A stretch of DNA of 64,000 nt from assembly GCA_030512335.1 (NCBI GenBank), contig JAULSU010000001.1, positions 4,898,001 to 4,962,000 on the forward strand. Direction: 5' to 3'. The position numbers were made by a program, and so were the translations under genes. The notes beneath the pieces were generated by a model. It had not been told where the DNA came from. It searched no databases and saw nothing but the letters and a program-made list of their open reading frames with translations. The stretch is from Immersiella caudata. Lineage: Eukaryota > Ascomycota > Sordariomycetes > Sordariales > Lasiosphaeriaceae. This document shows, in pieces, positions 46,306 to 55,944 of this stretch (position 1 is its first letter; each line of letters starts with the position of its first letter).

Positions 46306-46367
46306 CAGCCGCATCGGAGCTAGTCTGGTTTTCAGTTAGCTGTTTTGTTATCGCTCCGATGCGGTTG
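46306..46367. repeat. 15-bp inverted repeat with 32-nt loop
   Basis: Arm CAGCCGCATCGGAGC (46306-46320) pairs with GCTCCGATGCGGTTG (46353-46367), with one mismatch. It would form a stable hairpin, or be the terminal repeats of a tiny element. There is no U-run, so a Pol III terminator is unlikely. Confidence 0.6.
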
Positions 46368-46832
46368 GCTTATCAGAGGATGTTTATCGGGGGGTGGGGC
46401 TTGGCGGCCAGAAACGGTATAGCGGGTTGTGGGGCCTTTACATGACCCCTGAGTGAGCTATGAAACAGCAAGTCCTACACTTGCATACTACATAGTAGAC
46501 AGTTCCTTCAGGCTTCCTTTGGTGGGCCGCTTGTCGGCACGGTCTCTCCTATAGGCTCCCTAAACCAAAAGCACAGGCGAAAAGAACGGGCCAACTCGAT
46601 TGCCGGTTCGGGTTCTTACACGTGACCTCACACGTGGGCTCGCAAAATAACAGGGGTCGAAACCACGAGAAGGGTCCCATTTTTATGCAACTATCGGGTG
46701 TCATCATCTTTGTCATCGGTGGATCTCCCTGCAGACTCGACGGTTACTATATGTGGCTCGGTACTACAAAGAGGTGCCGAAAGCGGCTTCTGCACTGTCT
46801 TGGCTCGGCTGCCGCTAATTAGGGAGCTGCAG

Positions 46833-46978
46833 CTGCAGCCCAGTTTTGGGTTCCACTTGTATTGGTTCGGAGCCCGCAGCAGCGCACTGTGTCAACCAGA
46901 ACCCGGGGTGCTGCGGCCCGTGCGGAGAAACCTTAACACTCGAAATCATGGACACTTATTTCAGTCTCTACTGTAACT
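46833..46978 (-). repeat. Dispersed repeat, right copy (inverted relative to 40270-40416)
   Basis: On the minus strand this ~146-bp block matches the left copy with long identical blocks and mainly transition differences. Together the copies bracket the NLR gene in opposite orientation. Confidence 0.7.
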
Positions 46979-47144
46979 ACAAGGCACGGATTCCAACCGA
47001 GGCTATCTCGCGGCCCTAATGACTAACTTCCAACCTCTTCAAGTAAGCTCATGTGAGTCAGCAGCTCCGACTAGCCATGACCCTGGGTGACTCACCACAG
47101 CCTCGCCCTTAGGAACGCACATTTCCCTTCCAAGCAATTAAAAC

Positions 47145-47235
47145 AGCCGTGTGGCAAAGCGTTAATGCGTCGGGCTCATAGGACAATTGTCTGGCTGAAT
47201 CCCGAAAGTCGCTGGATCAAAACCAGCCGCAACTA
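47145..47235 (+). tRNA. tRNA-Met(CAT)-like copy with intron, probably degenerate
   Basis: The anticodon stem TCGGG/CCCGA encloses CT-CAT-A and an ~18-nt intron containing the palindrome GACAATTGTC. The T arm is GCTGG/CCAGC, the D stem is short (GCA/TGC), and the discriminator is A followed by TCTTTTT. The acceptor stem AGCCGTG/CGCAACT has two C-A mismatches and the T loop reads ATCAAAA instead of TTCGA-type. Most departures from a canonical tRNA-Met are G-to-A or C-to-T, as expected from RIP-like mutation. It is likely a pseudo-tRNA or the head of an old SINE. Confidence 0.5.
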
Positions 47236-47237
47236 TC

Positions 47238-47242
47238 TTTTT
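47238..47242 (+). terminator. Pol III-type T run after the tRNA-like copy
   Basis: Five T, three bases after the discriminator base of the tRNA-like sequence, as in Pol III terminators. Confidence 0.4.
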
Positions 47243-47471
47243 GTGTCTCGCCTCTATTCAAGGCCTTCGACCGCTTTTGGCCCTAGCCTGCTAATGCACC
47301 GATATTTCGCCGCTCCTTTCCTATCTAATTCCCAGGATTCCTTTTCAGGGGCGACCTGAATGTCAAGTCCTTGAACAGCAGTGACTGGGATGGGGTTGAG
47401 ATGCTCTCTTGATTTGTTGTTTTCGCCCCTTTGAAAAGAGAGCTGCACCTCCGCTTAGGAGTTTCAGCCAT

Positions 47472-48583
47472 CTACTTGCATACGGTCGAGCTGGTGAGTT
47501 CTAGCTCTTTGAACTTCTCGACACTGTCATTGCTGGCCGGGGTTGCTTGTTCTTCACCTTTGCTGACTGGAAATGTCAATGGCGAGCTAGCAAGGGTGCT
47601 GAGATGATCCGACGGGTTGCTTGGATGTTGGATTGAATTCTCTCGCAAGCTTTGTGGTGGCGTTGAGCATGTCAGGAGTCTCGTCGGGGTGGAGAAGGGT
47701 GTAGAGAATGGGGTAGATGAGCCCTTTAACTCTGGTGTGAGGAGGAAATGAGATCCTGTATCCTGCCAGACTCGGCTCCCCTCGGTCGCTGCCCTCTGCT
47801 CACGCTGTTCGGCCAGTTTGCTCGAGAAATTCAAATCGATCTGGGCAGCAAAATTTAGGAGCTCGGATCTCTTGATAACTGCGTAATGCTCGGAATCTGA
47901 TGGGCTTGGCTTAACCGTCGGAGTGGTAGGAGAATGGGATGTCGCCTGAGTCTGAAGACTCCCATTGGCCGGGGTTTCGCTTGATAATCAGCTCTTCGCC
48001 GATGGAGTATCCTCACCCGAGAAAGTTGACACACGATGCCTCCCTTTTCATACTTGCTGGACTCTTCGACGATGGATGCTCTAGATGCGGCCCCAGACAC
48101 CAATCTCGGCAGCAAGATCCACCTGTTTCTGACCCTCTCCATTCCCATATTACTCTGCCGCTCTTGAAGCGGTTGTTCCATATAATGTTGATCTTTGAAC
48201 TTTTGGCGAGCCTTCTGAAGAACCATTTTCCACCCCTCAACGAGATCGTCTGTCGCGGCCTCCGACCTGTGCTCATGGCATTGATTGCTGTGAGCCAGCC
48301 CCTCTAGGACCCCATCCTCCTCGTCCAACGCCTCAGGGAGGATACTGCTCAGAACTACATCGACTGCAGATTTCCTCGATCGCAGGTGGTACATCGGATC
48401 ACCGCGGCAGCGGTGAGATTTGTTCGTTAGCCCCAGGCAGGACCAACGACGGATTTCGTAGTTATAGAGGTAGAGGATCTGCTCAGGATTCCACGTAGAG
48501 GGGGTAGGGTTGGGTAAGATTGACAATGCTGACATGCCATAGCTGAGAGCCTTGGGGGGTGAATAAGTTTTGAGTGACACCAT
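47472..48583 (-). CDS. Uncharacterised fungal protein with Cys motif CLGLTNKSHRC
   Basis: A two-exon model (48583-48017, 47951-47472) with a 65-bp intron (GTGAGG donor, CTGAT branch, TCTTCAG acceptor) keeps phase and yields 348 aa; the ATG at 48535 would give 332. The N-terminal half contains YNYEIRRWSCLGLTNKSHRC followed by a helical segment and HSNQCHEHRSEA. Such CxG-x(n)-RC...Cx(2)H layouts begin several lineage-specific fungal protein families, often placed before other domains. Zinc binding is possible (inference). The C-terminal half is Ser/Thr/Pro-rich (SSTPFSTPFSTPTR) and probably disordered. I do not recognise a characterised homologue, and an extra 5' exon is possible. Confidence 0.55.
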
Positions 48584-49634
48584 GGAAAAGTAAAGCACCG
48601 AGATTCCAGGGCGCCCGACTATGCTGTACCTTGAGGTCCCTCGAACAGTCGGAGAGCCCGCCTCACCCACTGACGTCGTCCCACGGCGGAACGAAGATGT
48701 CGGCAGCTTCCGAACCTCGCGGTTCTGGTGGAGAGCTACTGTGTAGGTGTCAAGCCGTGGTGATTCGGCGTTGAGGCTCAAATTGGCTGGCGTCCACCAC
48801 AGCACCCATGTCGCTGTCGAGATTGCATGACCACTGCCTAACTCTTCTCGTCTTGGGGCGACGGATAAGGGAGCCACAGGCGCTCATTCGCCAATGGCGA
48901 AGCTGCGAGTCTTGAACGTGCGGGGGCGTTGCAGGGCATCGTAGTGGGGTGAAATTTAGCAAACAGCGCTGCGGTTGGCTGGCATGACCCTTGTCCGGAG
49001 GGATGAGGGGGGCTTGGAGTGATCTGCCCCAATCAAGATAACTCGGCAACGAGAAACTTCGCCGACAGTGGTGTTTGTGGTTCTCATCCTCCTCCTCTGA
49101 GTTTTTTCAGCTCAGCAGCCAAATGCGTCGCGGAGCCGCAGCCCTGGACGCGCGTTGATCGAGCGAGGCGGAGACGCGTTTCTTCACTTTCAGAGAGCTG
49201 CTGCTCCTGCTGGACCCCGCAGCTGTTGACTCGGCTGGTGAGAAGGGGCGACCTTGATGGGTCGAGGCGCTTGGTGACGCCCCACCGATTGAAGATTGAA
49301 GACGGGACGACGTGACGACAAGACAGTTAGTTGAGAGAGGACGCGGTCTGGCGACGCAGGTGCCCCTCATCTGCTGCGTGTTCCAACGAAAACCCCTCAC
49401 ACGCAGCCCGGTTCAACACCCCAACACTCGAGGAGGCAACAGTGCGAAGCGACGAGAGGGACAGAGCGATCATCGAAGTGTGTTTGACGTCGCTCCTGGG
49501 GAAATCTTCATTGGGACCCACCACCTCGTCGCCAGGTCTTTTTTTGAGCAGCTCACCCCTGCCGAGCCTGCCAGCTCACAGACGGCAGGAGCGACGACAA
49601 CCTCATCCAACTCTCCACCACGAGCCATTCCACC
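48584..49634. other. Divergent spacer before the MFS gene
   Basis: 1051 bases. An open frame on the minus strand continues upstream of 48583 to a GTG at 48877 without an ATG and is not called. CT/AC-rich DNA at 49330-49630 looks like the leader and promoter of the MFS gene. Confidence 0.4.
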
Positions 49635-51978
49635 ATGGCACTCCCATTGGCCGCGCTCGCAAAGTTTGCCACATTCACAGTGAGTCTTGATCGAGCTCGA
49701 GAAGTTGTTTTTGTTTGCTAATAGGGGTGGCATAGGATGCTTTTCTGTCGGGCCTGGTGAGCTTGTTTGCACGAGGGACCCCTCGATTGCTGTAGCTAAT
49801 GCATGCGCAGGTGATTCCCTTGCTTCCGTCCATTATCGAGAGACGAGTTCATGTGCCACCAGAGCAATGTAAGTTGGAAGTTTGGGGCTTGTTGTGTCTG
49901 TGTGGACACAGTGCTGATGATCTTCCAGTCCCAATACTGAACTCTATCCTCGTGGCGGCATACGGCGGTGCCTCCGTGGCAGTATCACGTTAGTTTCTGG
50001 CGTCTGGGACGTTACCTCCCGCCTTTGGTGTTTGCTGACCTTTGTGGAAGCGCTGTTGCCTTTGGTGGCAGTCAACGGCCGTCACCTCTGGGTCGTTGTC
50101 CTAGGAGGACTCGTCTGCGCCACAGTAGCTTTTGCCCTGCTGCAATTCTACCCCTATCTCCCACTCTTGATACTTGCAAGAGCTCTTCAAGGTCTTTCGG
50201 CAGCTGCATTCACAGGCACGTATTGTGGAATTACTAGCGCTGGACCGCGTACCGTTTCATGGGCCACCCCGACAGTTGTCCAGAGCACGGCTCTGGCAGC
50301 TGCCCCCGCGATCGCCGGTTACCTACACGACGACAATACCGGAGGCGAGACATCAGTGTTCTACTGCGCGTATGCAGTCATCGCCTTCAATGCCTTGCTC
50401 TGGCTTGCTGCGTTCGTCTCCACGCCTGGGCCTCAGTCCAGCGTCGAGGAGCATGCTGAGGAGACACTGGCAGCCGACCAACCAACAGAGACCTACGGTA
50501 CAATGACCCTCAGGGGCGGTGGTGGAGCAAGCGGATACTCGTCAATTTCGAGCACGAGAACCAGTTCATCCATCCCCCATTCTGGAAGGTCCAGGCGGAG
50601 CAGCATTGGCTCGGCATTCTCAGAGCCCGACGAATCGACGCCGGTGTTTGGAATCCGGCTTTTTACCGCCTTGTACGGATATTTCACCATTGCGTTTGTC
50701 ATTGCGGCTTTGCAGAGTCTGGTTCCCCTCTTCGCCACGCGAAAATTTGGTTGGGGTGTATGGGGTGTTGGACTTGCATTAATTCCAATGTCGGCTCCAG
50801 CAGTCTTCGTTAGTCTTTTGGCAGGATTTTCCACAAGCCGCGTCCCGAGGTCTGCGCGGTTCGTGGTCACTCTGGGCTTCCTCATCTGCCTTCCGGCCTT
50901 TACACACCTCGGTCAGCTGGATGCCACTTCGCCTGCTTCCGCTTCAGCAGCTTTGCCATCAATTCTTGCCCTTGTCTCGTTCGGCATCGGTCACAGCGGT
51001 GATCCCCTTTTCAGAGAAATATGGCGGTTGACAAGCGAGGTGGATGGGTCTCTGGCTAGTGCCGGCTATCTCAGCTCAACAACAGCTTCCTCTTGGGGAA
51101 GCCTAATGGGCCCATTGGTGACTGGCTTTATCCAGTGGAGATGGGGGTGGTACAGCGTGACCAAGTTCTTGGTTGGTCTTTGTGGATTCGCTGCTGTATT
51201 AACCCTTGTGTTCCTTCAGGGATGGATTGGAAACCCACAGCCAATTCTCAGCCACAGGGCAGGTGAACCAAGCACCGACGAGGAATCGGCGCCTCTGCTT
51301 GCCCATTCTTCTCAGCGAGGTCCTTTGCCCGCAAAGCTGATCAACGGTAACTCGATGCCTCGAAGGGTCCGGAAAGCGGATTTGTTCGACCGGAACAACA
51401 CCGTCGCTGTGACTGACAGCTCTGATTTTGGGTCGAGCGTCCGGACCGATGGCGAGCGCCGCAGGCATCGCCGCCATTTCAGTATCGATAACTTCTCCAT
51501 TGCAACAACGGCGGTAGCAGGCCAACCGGGTGACCAGGACGCGCAACAAGTCCGTTTCCAGGCCGCCCTGGAGACACAGGCCTTGATGGGAAGCTCATTC
51601 AAGCAGCAGCTTGGAAACCCCGAGCGGCGTTTTGTCATGAGAGAAGCACCGCACGCACCGGCCACAGATGCCCTCCTGGCCTCGGGAAACCGCTACATTA
51701 TTGATGAGTCTGGTGCCGACGGCGAGGTATGCAAGAAGCGGCACGTGGTCGTATTCGAGGAGGGTTCGGTACCGGCTGAGTTGCTTGAGCGTCGGCAGCA
51801 CCATGTCGTTGCTATTAACAGCGTGGATGGGTCGGTTACATTGGCGCCAAACACAGAAAATCATGCTGTCCATGTGACGGAAGAGGCTGCGAATCAACAA
51901 GAGCTCCCAGAGAGGTCGCGACGATATGTTGTTGTGCTGCTGGAGAAGGGGGACGTGGCAGCGGATGAATCTACTTAA
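49635..51978 (+). CDS. Major facilitator superfamily transporter with long cytosolic tail
   Basis: Five exons (49635-49679, 49736-49756, 49811-49868, 49929-49988, 50051-51978) with introns of 56, 54, 60 and 62 bp give 703 aa. Exon 2 is a 21-nt micro-exon coding DAFLSGL, which completes helix 1 with VIPLLPSIIERRV from exon 3. Helices follow around ILNSILVAAYGGASVAVS, LWVVVLGGLVCATVAFAL, LLILARALQGLSAAAFTG, AYAVIAFNALLWLAAFV and a second bundle from ~330 (YGYFTIAFVIAAL) to ~480 (FLVGLCGFAAVLTLVFL). The RALQGLSAA block resembles DHA1/vesicular-amine-type carriers. The canonical motif A (GxxxDRxGRR) between helices 2 and 3 is not present. A ~220-residue hydrophilic tail closes the protein. Substrate unknown. 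Confidence 0.8.
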
Positions 51979-52626
51979 TGTTTATTGGGCTGTATGTGGT
52001 GGAGGCAATGTCGTTTGAAATGTGGATGGATGGATGGATGGATGGATGGTGTCAATACCCAAAGGAGCAAGCCAAAACGGGGAGTGTATCGGCAGGGTTT
52101 CCATTGGAGTCGATAGCGAAAAGATAGGAAAAGTTATTGGTTCCGTCATTTGGATTTCTTGCATGGATAGGGAAATAGGGCAACTTTTTGGGATAACCGA
52201 ACACATCTGTTCCAACTGTGCAAGCGAGCGAGTCGATGATTCCACAAAGCTGTCGGATAGTCAGGGGCTAAAAGGGGCTAGATCGGACGAATGAGAGTCA
52301 TACCCAGGAAGGGTTAGGGCTGTGTCAGCTGGTGACCGTTGGGTGTTTCCCCGATTTCTACCGCAAGACGCCGGTGTGATGTCACGCCGGCGAGACGAAA
52401 CAGGTCATTTCTGGAACGTCTGCGGCACACCGCTGACAAAGCCCGCGCCACCCACCAACGTTTTTCAACTTTTAATATATGTGAAGCCCGTGGCGACTCT
52501 TTGACACGCACAAAACTTACCTTCAACAGCAACACCTTCAGTAACTCCTTTGTCCCCAACAAAAGAAATTCCCACCTCTCCGTGCATTTTGACCTCTATC
52601 TGAAAGATCGTCGATATCACAGCATC
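51979..52626. other. Spacer between MFS and small Cys-pair gene
   Basis: 648 bases with a GGAT microsatellite and a CT/AC-rich leader before 52627. No gene. Confidence 0.4.
52024..52049. repeat. (GGAT)n microsatellite
   Basis: Six and a half GGAT units shortly after the MFS stop codon. Confidence 0.85.
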
Positions 52627-52866
52627 ATGGGCCACAGCTACAACAAATTGGCCAAGGCCACAAATACCGAGCCGCCAAAACAATGGACGGATGTGCAAAC
52701 TCACAAGTACTGCGGTCAGGTCGACTGGGGAAGGCCGGGCAAGCCGAACAAGGCCCAGAAATGTGATGCTTGCATGCTCGTCAAGGCTCAATCAGAGAAG
52801 GCGATTCAGAGGGATACCTCGGCGAGACGACAAGAGAAGATGGCTTGGGGATTTGGCGAGGGATGA
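52627..52866 (+). CDS. Small hypothetical protein with a single CxxC pair
   Basis: 79 aa in one exon from the ATG at 52627. The sequence starts MGHSYNKLAKATN, contains QTHKYCGQVDWGRPGKPNKAQ and then KCDACMLVKAQ, and ends in a basic/acidic tail (RRQEKMAWGFGEG). Three Cys and two His could bind one metal ion, but the pattern is not a named finger. Composition looks coding and small proteins of this style are common in Sordariomycetes. Function unknown. The leader is CT/AC-rich, as for expressed genes here. Confidence 0.5.
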   Translation: MGHSYNKLAKATNTEPPKQWTDVQTHKYCGQVDWGRPGKPNKAQKCDACMLVKAQSEKAIQRDTSARRQEKMAWGFGEG

Positions 52867-53298
52867 GTTGATGGAGATGAGAGTTCGGGTTTATTATTTT
52901 TCGAGTTTGAAGAGGATGTCTCCCGTGGATGGGACATGGGCATCGCCGCATTCAGAGGTGGTGTTCGTGAGCTTGACCTGAGGACAGAAGTTTTGGCGTG
53001 TATGGGTTCAAGCGGCATCAGATTGAGTGTCGGGTGTTCTTCGATTACAGGAGCGTAGTTGCGTGTATTGGGAGGTTTTTACGATTCGAGGTGGCTCACC
53101 GTCGACTTTGTCAGGCTCGGTAGAGCAAGACACAGATTTAGAGGAACCGCAACAATCACACTTGTTTGAAACTCGTCAGATCATCCGTCCATTGCCACCC
53201 TAGCCTCAAGAAAGGTATATACAGAGTGAATCGAATTAAGCCAAATATATATATAGATAGACAGATAGATAGATATAAAAAAAATAGCTGTTGACACC
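52867..53298. other. Spacer with TA/GATA microsatellite
   Basis: 432 bases between convergent genes. Contains the TA/GATA repeat at 53244-53276 and AT-rich 3' regions. Confidence 0.45.
53244..53276. repeat. TA and GATA microsatellite
   Basis: (TA)n followed by AGATAGACAGATAGATAGAT. On the minus strand it lies just past the stop codon of the DPBB gene. Confidence 0.8.
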
Positions 53299-54020
53299 TC
53301 ACCAATAGTCATCATCACTGTCGGTGTCGTCGTAGCCTGAGTCCCACACAGAGCTCCAGTCACTTTCGTCGCCGTCACTGTCATAGTCATGAAAATAATG
53401 CCTTTTCCCAGGCTTCCCATCCATAAAATGCCTGCCAAAGTTAGCGTCTTCCACTCCCTGAGAGACAACAAATCAGGCACTTACCAAGCCGTCCGAATCT
53501 GCCCTCTCGACGACTCATCCGTCAAAGCATCCCAAGCCCCCACAGAGAGGTCCACATGATCACCCTCACAAGTCTCACAGCTATCTTTGATCACGACAAC
53601 GACAGATCTCCCTTTTCCACCGACGGGATACCCATCTCCGCCCAGGTTGGTGACACGAATGCGGCGACCACATTCAGGTCCACCGTTTTGGTAGCTCATC
53701 CAGACGCCGCCAAGGGCGCAGACAAAATCCTCATCGTCGTGCCAGTCGCCGCAGGAGCCAGCCATATTGTCTTGGTTGTAGACGGTGCCTACGCCCGTGA
53801 ACCTGTGTTGAAATTTTAAGTTTCATCTCATGGCAAGTAACGAAGAGAAATGGGAACGGGCATACATTTGTTCGGGCTTGGACCAGAGGGACTGGAATGT
53901 GGAGTGCGAGGTGCCGGTGTCGTCATCACGCCAGTAGGTTTTGCCCCCGTTGGGGGCTGTCCTGCTTGGCGTAGCGAGGCAGAGGGGGAGGAGGAGAAGA
54001 AGAAGAAGGGATGCTAACAT
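53299..54020 (-). CDS. Secreted double-psi beta-barrel (RlpA/expansin-like) protein with acidic tail
   Basis: Three exons (54020-53866, 53802-53485, 53431-53299) with introns of 63 and 53 bp give 201 aa. A signal peptide with a seven-Leu core (MLASLLLLLLLPLCLATP) starts at the ATG at 54020. The DPBB core runs FTGVGTVYNQDNMAGSCGDW, VCALGGVWMSYQNGG, CGRRIRVTNLGG, VVVVIKDSCETCEGDHVDLS and GAWDALTDESSRGQIRTAW, matching RlpA-like/papain-inhibitor and expansin-type folds, with the DxC...HVDLS element where expansins and MltA-like enzymes keep their Asp. The last exon adds a tail rich in Asp/Ser (HDYDSDGDESDW, DDTDSDDDYW). Secreted fungal relatives are often effectors or inhibitors. A TATA element lies ~90 bp upstream. 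Confidence 0.85.
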
Positions 54021-54805
54021 AATGAGCGGGTTGAATGAGAGGCAAACAGGTGTAGGGCGCACGGAGAGCGGCCCGAATGGGCGTCTGAAAGTGGGAGGCG
54101 CGTCTGTTTATATCTATCTAATGCTCCCGTCGGGGAAGGGGCGGACCGGGCCTCGTCCCGCGAGCTTGTCCAGAATGCCGGTTCAAGCCGTTGAGGGGCT
54201 GGGAGAAACACAAACTTTATCGAAGGAGGGGAACGAAGCAAGGAGTGTAGAAGTGGGTTTGCCTTTGAAGCTTTCCAGCGCCACAGGACCCAAAACTCGA
54301 TGGAAGTCCCCGAAAGTTCGGGAGCTTATCCACATGGCCAGCAGGGTTCTACGGGTGTCTGGAGTAAACTCGAACGCCCTGTGGGCCTTGTGTGATGGTT
54401 ACGGAACGGCCCGTGCCAACTCTAGGTAGTCGTACTTGCCTAATGCAGATCCAGGTTTCTGGAAGGAGTCTGAGCTGCTGTGGCGGTAAGCCCCAACAGT
54501 CCCTTCATTTGAATGTAGCCTTGAAAACGGGTGCTCAGGCTGCGGTAAATCGGCTTCCATTCTCATCCACTTTGAAAGGCTGAGACATTTGCCTCGGATA
54601 TCGTAGGCCAAGGCAGCGATGCCGTGTCACCACACTGAACCTGCCTGGAAAGGCGGAACACCTTTTTTTTTGGATCCCAGAATCCAGAAGAAGAGTGAAT
54701 CTGTCATGTTAAAAGGCCAGGATCGCCATGTGACCAGTGAGATATTTTTACCCTTAAGCACAGGCCGATCTCACAGCATCAGGGCGATGAAATCTGAAAT
54801 CTGAT
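54021..54805. other. Divergent spacer between the DPBB gene and the SANT-like pseudogene
   Basis: 785 bases. Holds the DPBB promoter (TATA at 54107-54112). No other gene is supported; the plus-strand frames to 54429 overlap that promoter and look like chance. Confidence 0.4.
54107..54112 (-). promoter_or_regulatory. TATA-like element of the DPBB gene
   Basis: Reads TATAAA on the minus strand, 87-92 bases upstream of the ATG at 54020. Confidence 0.5.
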
Positions 54806-55944
54806 ATGAACAGTAGGTTTCGGCCCAGAGATAGAGTGTTTATTACAGGCTATTGCTCATCGTGCTAATGGGCTGTTATAGACCAAGCTCCCTTTGACGG
54901 GTCTGACGAGTCCAACGGTGTTACCCCTAATGGGGGCACTCAGACGCCCCCTTTCCCGTGGACTCAGGAAGATGACATGCGCCTGTTGCTGGGTCGTGCC
55001 GAGGGATACACGCGCACCAGGAAATTTCCAATGTAAAAGCTCAGAACTCTGATGCCTTCATGATTTTCTGTCGGCTAAAGTCTGCCCCTCAACTTTTAGA
55101 GAGGTTCATGAACGGGGCGTCACATGAGAGCTGCCTGCGAATCGCGCCTCATGCGTCTGATGAGACTATACGGATTTGGAGATGACAATAGGGGAAACGG
55201 CCCCGGTTCTGCTCAGGCCAACGTCAGCTCCAACGTGAGCGACCCTGGGAGCTCCCGTGCTCCCACCAACCGAGCCGCCAGTGGCGGTCGGAGGAACCGC
55301 AGCATCCGGCACCCTCTACCCCCCTCCAAGGCAATGTGTACAACCCGGCCACGGATGCTCATTTGAGCCCCTGGGATGATCTCATCTCCCAAGTCCCCCT
55401 TCATCTTCAACAAGCGGGGCAAACGACACGGCTTCATTTCTTGGAGGCAACCCATACAATGCTGCTGCTCACACCAGCGGAGCAAGCAACTTGGGTACAG
55501 ATCTTGGAAGCAACTTTCCCCAAGGACCTTTCCAGACCATCACAAACCCCATCGGCGGAGAATGGAACAAACATTCAGAAGTCACCGTGCATCCTTCAGC
55601 CCCTTCGTCTAGCAGCACCGCCGGCATGATGTACCCTGGAAGCGCTGTGACTCAAGGGAACACCACAGCTGGAAGCATGGCAAACCTTGGAGATATTGTT
55701 GAGGGAAACCCAAACCAGTTTTAGCATGGGAAACGGTATTCCAGCTTCTGCTATCACCAGACAGAGCTATGCGCACCATGAAGACAATGTGATGGGAGGA
55801 AACACGGCTACGGGCGAGACTAGCGGAGGAGGAGAAGACGGTGCGGCTATGGAGAATGACGACTCAATTCCTGTTGACCCAGAACTTGCACGGTATGCGA
55901 TGCTGCTGAGGATCAACGAGGAAGGAAACAACGCTAGCCCATAG
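54806..55944 (+). pseudogene. Decayed SANT/MYB-like gene
   Basis: A seven-base first exon (54806-54812) and an intron at 54813-54881 (GTAGGT...TTATAG) give MNNQAPFDG and then WTQEDDMRLLLGRAEGY, the first helix of a SANT/MYB-like module. Continuation in other frames shows FMNGASHESC, ESRLMRLMRLYGFGDDN, VYNPATDAHLSPWDDLISQ, SSSTSGANDTASFLGG, NPIGGEWNKHSEV and finally a tail ending DPELARYAMLLRINEEGNNASP. Frame breaks are visible as a CTGC tandem duplication at 55131-55138, C runs at 55319-55324 and 55395-55399, an extra T in 55719-55722, and a stop in the second-to-third exon join. Each break lies where removing or adding the repeated bases would restore Ser/Gly/Asn-rich coding. Alternatives are assembly errors in homopolymers, which would not explain the CTGC duplication. 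Confidence 0.55.

Larger units (their letters stand above)
45356..47471. other. Right flank of the NLR island
   Basis: 2116 bases with no protein gene. It contains a hairpin (46306-46367), the right arm of the inverted repeat (46833-46978) and a degenerate tRNA-Met-like copy (47145-47235). AT-rich stretches at 45880-46140 and 45640-45670 suggest mutated mobile DNA. A region of short complementary words (45690-45790, CAGAGC/GCTCTG repeats) is also present. Confidence 0.5.
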
